In this document: piece after piece, positions 33,608-40,304 of the stretch
Layout: every line of letters begins with the position of its first letter
Numbering within the stretch: position 1 is the stretch's first letter
From: an uncultured Hungatella sp.
GTDB taxonomy: Bacteria; Bacillota; Clostridia; Lachnospirales; Lachnospiraceae
Length of the DNA: 64,000 nucleotides
NCBI GenBank assembly: GCA_910585435.1
Contig: CAJUEJ010000004.1
Coordinates: forward strand, 62,001-126,000
Reading direction: 5' to 3'
Program-made: the position numbers and the translations under genes
Notes under the pieces: generated by a model
Database searches by the model: none
What the model was told of the DNA's origin: nothing
Seen by the model: only the letters and a program-made list of their open reading frames with translations

Positions 33608-35029
33608 ATGGAGAAATTTTTCAAACTCAAAGAGAACGGCACCACCGTGCGCACGGAGGTTCTTGCCGGGCTCACCACCTTCATGACGATGGCTTATATT
33701 ATCGCCCTGAATCCCAACCTGCTCACGAATTTTGATGTGGGCTCCGCTCTATGGAACGGCGTGTTTCTGGCAACCTGTATCGCCTCTGCGGTAGCTATGT
33801 TCTGTATGGCATTTTTGGCCAACAAGCCTTTTGCACTGGCTCCCGGCATGGGGCTTAACAGCTTCTTTGCCGTAGTTGTGGCCAATATTGCAGGACTTAC
33901 AGGCATGACCTATGTAGCCAGTTTCCAGGCAGCGCTGATCATTATCCTGATTGAGGGCGTTGTGTTTATCGTTCTTTCCATTTTGAACATCCGGGAGAAA
34001 ATCGTGGACGCCATTCCTTTAGGCGTTCGTCTGGGAATCGCCCCGGCCATCGGCATCATGCTGATGAACATCGGCTTAGGCTCCAATGCAGGCGTCTATT
34101 CCGAGAACGGCGGCCCGTTCTATGTGATGAGAGACTTTTTCGGAGCGCTCACTGCCAATGTAGCCAAGACCACCATGGGGTCCGGCTATGGCACCATGGT
34201 GCTTCAGGTTATCACTATGTTTGTAGGACTGTTTGTCATCGTCATTCTGGCAAAGAAGGGCATCAAGGCAGCTGTTTTGCTGGGAATGCTGGTGGCATCT
34301 GTGGTTTACTGGATCGGCTCCGCCCTGTTCCTGGGCGCCAATCCTTTTGCATCCTTAAGCAGCGCGTCCTTTGTACCGCCTTTTGCAGATCTGGCTTCCA
34401 CCACCCTGTTTAAGTTTAACTTCCAGGGCTTTATGGATATCGGCTGGTTTACGGTTATCACACTGATTATCACCTTCTGCATGATCGATATGTTTGATAC
34501 CATCGGCACTCTGGTAGGTACCGCTTCCCGTGCCGGCATGGTAGACAAGGACGGAAACATGCCCAATATGAAGGAAGCCCTTCTGTCTGACGCCATAGGT
34601 ACCGTAGCCGGCGCCTGCATGGGTACTTCCACCGTCACCACCTTTGTGGAGTCTGCTTCCGGCGTGGAGGCAGGAGGCCGTACCGGCCTTACAGCCCTTA
34701 CCACAGGCGTTCTGTTCCTGGCATGTATTTTCATCGCCCCGGTGGCCGCTATTATCCCGGCAGCCGCAACATCCTCCGCGCTGATCTATGTAGGCGTGCT
34801 GATGCTGATGGGACTTAAGAATGTAAACTTTGACGATATGGATCAGATGGTTCCCGTAGCTTTGATGCTTGTGGGAATGCCTATCTCCGGTTCCATCGGA
34901 CATGCCATCGGCCTGGGACTTATTTCCTACACGGTGATCAAGGTGTTCAGCGGCAAGGCAAAGGATGTGTCTGTCCTTACCTATGTAATCTCTGCTTTGT
35001 TCCTGGTGAAGTTCTTCCTGGTTGTATAA
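33608..35029 (+). CDS. NCS2/AzgA family guanine/hypoxanthine permease
   Basis: A polytopic membrane transporter of 473 aa with about 12-14 hydrophobic segments, starting with KFFKLKENGTTVRTEVLAG and TTFMTMAYIIALNP as in AzgA/PbuG-type purine permeases. It imports hypoxanthine, guanine or adenine by proton symport. The start at 33608 follows TAGGAGGG; an ATG at 33521 has no site. A PurM-like regulator fusion lies 0.8 kb downstream. Confidence 0.92.
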   Translation: MEKFFKLKENGTTVRTEVLAGLTTFMTMAYIIALNPNLLTNFDVGSALWNGVFLATCIASAVAMFCMAFLANKPFALAPGMGLNSFFAVVVANIAGLTGMTYVASFQAALIIILIEGVVFIVLSILNIREKIVDAIPLGVRLGIAPAIGIMLMNIGLGSNAGVYSENGGPFYVMRDFFGALTANVAKTTMGSGYGTMVLQVITMFVGLFVIVILAKKGIKAAVLLGMLVASVVYWIGSALFLGANPFASLSSASFVPPFADLASTTLFKFNFQGFMDIGWFTVITLIITFCMIDMFDTIGTLVGTASRAGMVDKDGNMPNMKEALLSDAIGTVAGACMGTSTVTTFVESASGVEAGGRTGLTALTTGVLFLACIFIAPVAAIIPAAATSSALIYVGVLMLMGLKNVNFDDMDQMVPVALMLVGMPISGSIGHAIGLGLISYTVIKVFSGKAKDVSVLTYVISALFLVKFFLVV

Positions 35030-35132
35030 TTGGAAGCAGATCTCCGGGCAGTGAGGAGAAAAACAAATCATGCCAGAACAAATAGCAGCAGACAAATATG
35101 ATATATAAGTAGTAGTAATAAAAGTTCGAGTA

Positions 35133-35141
35133 TGATATACT
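35133..35141 (+). promoter_or_regulatory. Extended -10 promoter for the 55-aa gene
   Basis: TGATATACT (TG at 35133, TATACT at 35136-35141) lies 50 bases before the ATG of the 55-aa gene. No convincing -35 box is seen. Confidence 0.4.
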
Positions 35142-35190
35142 GTAGGCATAACGAAACACTTTTCTTTTAAAACGGAGGAGGTGAAAAGAT

Positions 35191-35358
35191 ATGCCATCAA
35201 ACGAAAAAGAGATAAATTGCAATTTATTCGATCAGTTATCAATTTTGGAGCGGATAGAGGCTGTAACGAAAGACGAAGCGGCATTGAAACAAATAGCAAT
35301 TGAACGGCGGCAGATAGAAAGAAAGTTATATCAGAAACCGCCGTTAACAAGCGATTAG
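35191..35358 (+). CDS. 55-aa hypothetical protein
   Basis: A small gene with an exceptionally strong site (GGAGGAGGTG, 9 bases before the ATG). The peptide is charged and largely helical, with a Leu/Ile pattern (LFDQLSILERIEAV and LKQIAIERRQIERKL) compatible with a short coiled coil. It has no signal peptide. I do not recognise a family. Confidence 0.55.
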   Translation: MPSNEKEINCNLFDQLSILERIEAVTKDEAALKQIAIERRQIERKLYQKPPLTSD

Positions 35359-35424
35359 TTTATGAAAGAGGATGCTTCTCCCCAAAATAGCTACAAATCC
35401 AAAAGACCATGGTATACTATCCAC

Positions 35425-35586
35425 ATAGTTAAGGCCTGCGATCTTCTGCTGGAGGGTTGCACAAAGGAAGGCTATATGCTGGAGTACAATGCCAACGGCT
35501 ACCGGCGGGGAAGCTGCTGCTTAGTGACCATTAACGGTCATTTATATGATCGCCAGAGGACCCATCAGCTGATGGGTCTTTTTCTG
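35425..35586 (+). ncRNA. Candidate structured small RNA with its own promoter and terminator
   Basis: An extended -10 (TGGTATACT, 35410-35418) starts a transcript near 35425 that ends at the terminator at 35555-35585. The ends are held by a long-range stem (GCGATC 35438-35443 with GATCGC 35548-35553, extendable by CCT/AGG), enclosing about 100 nt with further inverted repeats (TGACC/GGTCA, GCC/GGC). An 85-codon frame crosses the region but starts before the promoter, has no ribosome-binding site and runs through the terminator. The family is unknown. Confidence 0.4.
35555..35585 (+). terminator. Intrinsic terminator of the candidate small RNA
   Basis: A perfect 20-bp self-complementary sequence (GACCCATCAG followed by its inverse, 35559-35578), extendable outward by wobble pairs and followed by a T-run. 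Confidence 0.8.
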
Positions 35587-35740
35587 TCTGTTCCTTGTGC
35601 TGATTTATGTAGGATTTAACCTTCTTGGCATATATCACCAAACATCTTATAAGGGCAAAAACAAGGAAAGCAAAATCTGATAACAGAATCTGTATTCAAC
35701 TATAAGTAGAATGGAGTTTTTGGATTCAAGTATTTGGTTA

Positions 35741-35777
35741 TTGTAAATGACTTAATAGGTATCTTATAATTAAGATA
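35741..35777 (+). promoter_or_regulatory. Promoter of the HTH-PurM fusion with overlapping palindrome
   Basis: TTGTAA (35741-35746), 18 bases and TATAAT (35765-35770). A perfect palindrome TATCTTA-TAAT-TAAGATA (35760-35777) is centred on the -10 box. A palindrome in this place is a natural operator for the HTH protein encoded downstream, that is, autoregulation. Confidence 0.6.
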
Positions 35778-35801
35778 TTTTATAGAGTCGGAGGATGAAA
35801 A

Positions 35802-37046
35802 ATGCTTGATAATAAAAGGATATCGGAATTTATTTTAAATAAAAGAAAAGAACTTGGTATGACACAGGCGGAAGTGGCTGAACAACTGAGGATTTCCTTC
35901 CAGGCTGTTTCAAAATGGGAGAATGGTACGCTGCCCAACGTGGAGGTTTTAGTAGAGTTAGCTAAAATTTTGCATACAACGGTTGATGAGATTCTTGCGG
36001 GGAAGGATAAGAACACGGAGACCTTTTCCTATAGTAAAGCCGGAGTGGATATTTCCTATACGGATTCTATCAAAAAAGAAATGGCAGATTACCTGAAAAC
36101 GGATAACGAACGTGTTTTAAATGGCGTAGGACCTTTCGCCTCTCTATATGATATGGAATTTCCAAATATAAAAAATCCTGTATTGGTCTTAAAATCAGAA
36201 GAACCGGGTTCCAAACAAAAACTAGCCATGGAGTATGGGTACAGTGAATCCATATGCCATGATATGATAAATCATTTGGTAAATGATATTGCAGTAATGG
36301 GAGCAAAACCGCTTGCAGTACTCGACACCATTGTGTGCGGAAAGGCAGAAAAAGAAACAATAAAATCTTTTGTGAAAGGCATATCTGAGGCATGCCGGGA
36401 AAACGAGTGTAATTTGGTTGGGGGAGAAACTTCCATTCAACCGGATGTTGTCAGCAGTGGGTTATATATTCTGACGTCCAGTATTGCAGGTATTGTTTCC
36501 CGGGATAATATTATTGACGGCTCCAATATTCACGAAAACGACGTTGTGCTGGCAATAGCCTCCAATGGCCTTCATACAAATGGTTATACATTAGTCCGGC
36601 TGTTGATGGAAAAAATACCGCAAATAAAACTGGACAAGATAAATGGAGAAACTTTTATTGAACAAATTATGAAACCCCACACGCCATACTACAAGTCGAT
36701 CAAATCCCTGTTTTCTGATTGCAGCGTTCACGGTATGGCACATATTACCGGCGGTGGCATAGAGGGAAATTTATGCAGGATTATTCCAAATGGATTATGC
36801 GCTGAAATACATTTGGATCAGATAAAACCATTGCCCATATTTTCTTATATCAAGACAGTGGGAAATATTGATGAAACTGAAATGCTCTCTACATTTAATT
36901 GTGGTGTCGGCATGATTGTTGTTGTAGAAAGGCAGCATGCAAAACGTGTAGAAGAGCTTATCAGAAAATATTATGATTGCTATGAAATCGGAAAAATTGA
37001 AACAGGAAGCAAAAAAGTAAGTTTTACAAATCATATTACCTGGTGA
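35802..37046 (+). CDS. XRE-type HTH domain fused to a PurM-like (AIR synthase-related) domain
   Basis: A 414-aa fusion. Residues 1-66 are a Cro/CI-type helix-turn-helix (MTQAEVAEQLRISFQAVSKW). From about residue 75 the protein follows PurM throughout: AGVDI, VNDIAVMGAKPLAVLD, LVGGETS, SNGLHTNGYTLVR, HITGGGIEGN and TFNCGVGM. The ATP/Mg loop that reads TDGVGTKL in catalytic PurM is replaced by SEEPGSKQKL, so catalysis is doubtful. The likely role is a regulator that senses a purine intermediate. GGAGG precedes the ATG, and a palindrome covers the -10 box. Base composition is lower in G+C than its neighbours. Confidence 0.85.
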   Translation: MLDNKRISEFILNKRKELGMTQAEVAEQLRISFQAVSKWENGTLPNVEVLVELAKILHTTVDEILAGKDKNTETFSYSKAGVDISYTDSIKKEMADYLKTDNERVLNGVGPFASLYDMEFPNIKNPVLVLKSEEPGSKQKLAMEYGYSESICHDMINHLVNDIAVMGAKPLAVLDTIVCGKAEKETIKSFVKGISEACRENECNLVGGETSIQPDVVSSGLYILTSSIAGIVSRDNIIDGSNIHENDVVLAIASNGLHTNGYTLVRLLMEKIPQIKLDKINGETFIEQIMKPHTPYYKSIKSLFSDCSVHGMAHITGGGIEGNLCRIIPNGLCAEIHLDQIKPLPIFSYIKTVGNIDETEMLSTFNCGVGMIVVVERQHAKRVEELIRKYYDCYEIGKIETGSKKVSFTNHITW

Positions 37047-37062
37047 GAAGAGAAATGTTTCT

Positions 37063-37119
37063 ATAGTAAACCCCCATGCCATTTTCCCGGAACCACTATG
37101 AATGAAAGGGGTTTACTAT
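37063..37119. terminator. Hairpin after the HTH-PurM gene
   Basis: A perfect 12-bp stem (ATAGTAAACCCC with GGGGTTTACTAT) with a 33-nt loop. There is no T-run, so it may be a weak terminator or part of the repeat element that begins one base later. Confidence 0.45.
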
Positions 37120-37120
37120 G

Positions 37121-37174
37121 AACCCTCCGAGGGATGCACACGGAATGCAAAAACGGCATTCCGGCGCGTCGTAC
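37121..37174 (+). repeat. 54-bp dispersed repeat, copy 2
   Basis: Matches 6957-7010 at 47 of 54 positions by eye and contains a clean palindrome (GGAATGC, loop, GCATTCC). It directly abuts a 12-bp hairpin on its left and a terminase remnant on its right. Confidence 0.7.
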
Positions 37175-37500
37175 TAAGCCGAAGCCTACAACGGTAAAGC
37201 TGCTGGAGGGAAACCCTGGGAAGCACGGGCTGAATGTCCATGCGGTTATTTTTGACGAGCTACACAGTCAGCCGAACCGGGAGCTGTTTAACGTGATGAC
37301 GAAGGGTTCTGGGGCTTCCAGGACACAGCCTTTGTTTTTCCTGTGATCTATGGGGCGGCAGATGATGCGGACTGGACTTCGGAGGAGGTGTGGTATCGGG
37401 CGAACCCGTCTTTGGGGCATACGATTGATATTGGGAAGGTGTGGAATGCTTGTGAGGGGGATTTTGAGTTTTTAATAGATAAGAGCAAAGGCTCTCCGGT
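37175..37500 (+). pseudogene. Phage terminase remnant (P27-type small subunit joined to pieces of the large subunit)
   Basis: KPKPTTVKLLEGNPGK is the N-terminus of P27-family small terminase. It runs directly into large-terminase sequence (VIFDELHSQPNRELFNVMTK, then, after a stop and frame change near 37343, DDADWTSEEVWYRANPSLGH). Most of both genes is deleted. This is a prophage scar and produces no functional packaging enzyme. Confidence 0.75.
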
Positions 37501-37579
37501 TTGGGAAAGCCTTTTAGAAAAAGCTGTGTGCCAATGCCCGCCTTGCGGGCTAGATCACGGTAACAGTATATGCAGATAT

Positions 37580-37612
37580 GGAAAAAGAGTTGCATGAAAC
37601 AACTCTTTTTCC
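37580..37612. terminator. Strong bidirectional hairpin
   Basis: A perfect 13-bp stem (GGAAAAAGAGTTG with CAACTCTTTTTCC) with a 7-nt loop. It lies between the terminase remnant and the PemK/MazF gene and could terminate either strand. Confidence 0.65.
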
Positions 37613-37715
37613 TAGAAAAGCCTTACGGCCAATGTCCCTTGCGAGACTAGATAACTTATTTGTTTGTCTATGTCTTAATTATAGCAGTTTCCATTGGAAA
37701 GTCAATATGAAAAAT

Positions 37716-38276
37716 CTACAGCTCCAAGTGGTTTTTGAGCAGTTTTTCGACTGTGGCAAGGCATTCAGACGTTAAGCGGCCGATCCGTCTGCCGAGCCGG
37801 GCTTTGTCAATGGTTGTAATATCTGTCACGATAATGCGGGAAGGCTCTTTATCCAGTTTCCCGTCTGCCAGTTCGGCGGATGAAAGGCGTACCTGATAGT
37901 TGAGATTTATTTTTGTGCCGTCGCCTTCAATGGGAAGGACGTTTACTTTCTCACTGTAGATATTGGCTTTTTTGTTCTGGATGATGACGACAAGGTGGTT
38001 CCCGCACAGTTCGCTGCCCACGCCTTCTGTGATGAACGCATTGTAGATCTCGCCGCGGTAAGGTTTGACGGGATGGAATTTCTTTTCGTGGGAGGAACGG
38101 AGTTTCCGGTTTTCTATGGAGTTATGGTGCATCCGGCACTGTTCGGGTATGTACCGCAGGTAGGAGACGGCTTTGCTGACTGAAATGTGTTTGAGGCTTG
38201 TGAGGATGCCTTGGAATACGGAAGCCAGCGAAGAACTGTCACTGTCGTTTAAGTTGCTTAAAGAATTATAGTCCAT
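37716..38276 (-). CDS. PemK/MazF family toxin with N-terminal extension, no antitoxin visible
   Basis: A 186-aa protein. The C-terminal ~115 residues have the MazF/PemK endoribonuclease fold pattern: YRGEIYNAF, GVGSELCGNHLVVIIQN, NVLPI and RIIVTDITTIDKARLG. The first ~70 residues (Ser/Leu-rich, SKAVSYLRYIPEQCR) are an extension found in some clostridial members. The start at 38276 follows GGAGGTGCAT. No antitoxin gene is adjacent on either side, where sequence is degraded. It may be orphaned, or the N-terminal part may neutralise it. Confidence 0.75.
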   Translation of the reverse strand: MDYNSLSNLNDSDSSSLASVFQGILTSLKHISVSKAVSYLRYIPEQCRMHHNSIENRKLRSSHEKKFHPVKPYRGEIYNAFITEGVGSELCGNHLVVIIQNKKANIYSEKVNVLPIEGDGTKINLNYQVRLSSAELADGKLDKEPSRIIVTDITTIDKARLGRRIGRLTSECLATVEKLLKNHLEL

Positions 38277-38318
38277 ATGCACCTCCGTTTGTTTTTCATA
38301 AATAGAGGATAGCATATT

Positions 38319-39372
38319 ATGCCGGAAATTGCAATGAAGGGGGATGCGGAGGCTAAAAAACTTCGCCCAATAGAGTGGGAGATGACTACACCACTGTTTC
38401 TGCTTCGGTGTGTGCAGTTTTGGATTTCTATGGCGGGTAAGAACTATCTGGTTCAGCATAGCGCAGGTTCCGGAAAATCCAATTCGATTGCGTGGACGGC
38501 ATACCGCCTTGCATCACTTTTGGATGGAAATAACAAACCGATATTCTCCAGTGTGATTGTCGTAACGGACCGCACTGTTTTAGACGCACAGCTTTAAGAA
38601 ATAATTGTGGGATTTGACCATAAGTTGGGTGCTATAGAAACCATAGGAGAAGATAAAAATTCTCAGGATTTGAAAAATGCAATTAATAATGGTATACGCA
38701 TTATTGTTACCACGCTACAGAAATTTCCAGTGATTTATACGGAAGTTGATAAGGTAAATGGAAGATGCTTTGCGGTTATTGTAGATGAGGTACATTCTTC
38801 TCAAACGGGCAGTTCAGCCCTTAAATTAAAGACTGCGCTGGCGGATACGGAAGAAGCCCTGCAGGAGTATGCGGAGCAAGAGGGATTAGCAGAGGAAGAA
38901 GTTGATCCAGAGGACAGGCTTTTAAAAGAAATGATTGCCCAAGGCAAACATAAAAATTTATCTTTTTGCCTTTACAGCAACGCCAAAAGCCATCATACTG
39001 GAAATGTTTGGGCAGGAACAGGAGGACGGATCGTTTCATCGGTTCCATGTATATAGCATGAGACAGGCGATTGAGGAAAAATTTATTTTGGATGTCCTTC
39101 AAAATAATATGATTTATAATACCTGTTTCCGAATTGCAAAGACTATGGCAGATAATCCTGATGTTCTGTCCAGTAGGGCGGCAAAGGTCATCCGTAAATA
39201 GCAAGAGTTACATCCCTATAATATCCGTCAGAAATCACAAATTATTGTGGAAACATTCAGAGATACCACAAGGCATAAGATTGATGGCAAAGGAAAGATG
39301 ATAGTAATCACATCATCCAGACTGGCGGCTGTCCATTATTGCCATGAAATCAAACATATGAAAGGATTATAA
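38319..39372 (+). pseudogene. hsdR: Broken type I restriction enzyme R subunit (hsdR)
   Basis: Fragments of the SF2 helicase motor are readable: YLVQHSAGSGKSNSIAW (Walker A), IVVTDRTVLDAQL, VDEVHSSQTG (motif II) and FAFTATPKA (motif III). A TAA replaces the expected Gln codon at 38595-38597, a frameshift lies near 38960 in a T-run, and a further TAG is at 39199-39201. The N-terminal nuclease and the C-terminal part are missing, and no hsdM or hsdS is present. Confidence 0.8.
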
Positions 39373-39374
39373 AT

Positions 39375-39839
39375 ATGTCAAGGCAAATACGAAACTCTGC
39401 GAAAGCAGTTATAATTCAAAATGATAAATTGCTTGCAATAAAGCTGCATGATGGCAAGGAGGAATGGTACATTTTACCCGGCGGAGGTCAAGGCTGTGAT
39501 GAAATGCTTCCTCAGACAGTTGAAAGGGAAGTTAGAGAAGAAGCAGGAGTAGAGGTTAAATGTAAAGATTTGCTTTTTGTTATAGAGGGGGTTCACGGTG
39601 AGAGCTTTCACAGAATGGATTTAGTATTTTTATGTGATTATTTGGGTAATGCCCCAAATACAGCACTTCAAGGTGATACGAATCAGGTTGGGTTTGATTG
39701 GCTGGATTTGTCTATATTAAATAAATTACCGTTGTTCCCGTCAAAACTTCGCCGCCCGATAATGAATTTTCATGAGGGAAAAGAATACATGAAATATCTT
39801 GGAAATGAGGAGATAGGTGATCCAGAATGCTTAGAATAG
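39375..39839 (+). CDS. NUDIX hydrolase
   Basis: A 154-aa pyrophosphohydrolase. The NUDIX box occupies residues 37-59: GGGQGCDEMLPQTVEREVRE followed by EAGV, with all catalytic glutamates. The substrate cannot be told from sequence. It appears intact although it lies between two pseudogenes, directly after the hsdR remnant. Its stop overlaps the start of a degraded nucleotidyltransferase, which suggests the two once formed an operon. Confidence 0.85.
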   Translation: MSRQIRNSAKAVIIQNDKLLAIKLHDGKEEWYILPGGGQGCDEMLPQTVEREVREEAGVEVKCKDLLFVIEGVHGESFHRMDLVFLCDYLGNAPNTALQGDTNQVGFDWLDLSILNKLPLFPSKLRRPIMNFHEGKEYMKYLGNEEIGDPECLE

Positions 39840-40043
39840 ATGAATATGTTGACGAATTAATAATTTTATTAAAAGATGCTTTCGGTTGAGGATTTGAAAA
39901 CCTATCAAAAAGCACTTGTTCCTGCATATACCATTGAAGCTGAAAGAAACTATGTAAAATTAAGTTTGAGTTATCTAAAAAGTGGTAATCAAGACCATAC
40001 TGAGTATATTAGATACGGTAGAAATATGTCCGGTAGCTTTTGA
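39827..40043 (+). pseudogene. Shredded nucleotidyltransferase-type gene
   Basis: A 20-codon piece (RIDEYVDELIILLKDAFG) overlaps the NUDIX stop and is followed, in another frame at 39876-40043, by VEDLKTYQKALVPAYT and about 30 more residues. The first piece resembles the start, and the others inner parts, of clostridial nucleotidyltransferase-domain proteins, with the catalytic GS-DxD region deleted. The assignment is from memory of the family and tentative. Confidence 0.35.
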
Positions 40044-40304
40044 GATTTTTGAGAGACTAAAGAAAGAGTATCGATTTAGGGCACGTAGATAAGTTATTAG
40101 GAAAATGATAGGGAGTGCATATATTTGACAATAACCGAGTTGGAACAGGTTCTTTCAATGGGGTCTAAATGCGTTTTTTGAGTGGCAGTGCAAAACGGGG
40201 ATTTAACATGATGTCCTTGTAAATTGTTGTTGAGAATTAGATAGGGGATGCTGCAGAACCGCTGGATTTTGCAGCATCCTATGCTTTTGTAACAGAAAGT
40301 GTCA
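40044..40304. other. Decayed intergenic stretch
   Basis: Short frames such as FEIFERLKKEYRFRAR and ITELEQVLSMGSKCVF are interrupted by stops, suggesting further coding remnants that I cannot name. A hairpin with a 10-bp stem (GGATGCTGCA/TGCAGCATCC, 40246-40279) lies near the end of the convergent CotH gene and may terminate it. Confidence 0.4.

Noticed and set aside
35362..35619. An 85-codon frame after the 55-aa gene
   Set aside because: It has no ribosome-binding site, starts before a good extended -10 promoter and runs through a perfect terminator hairpin. The region is better explained as a structured RNA.
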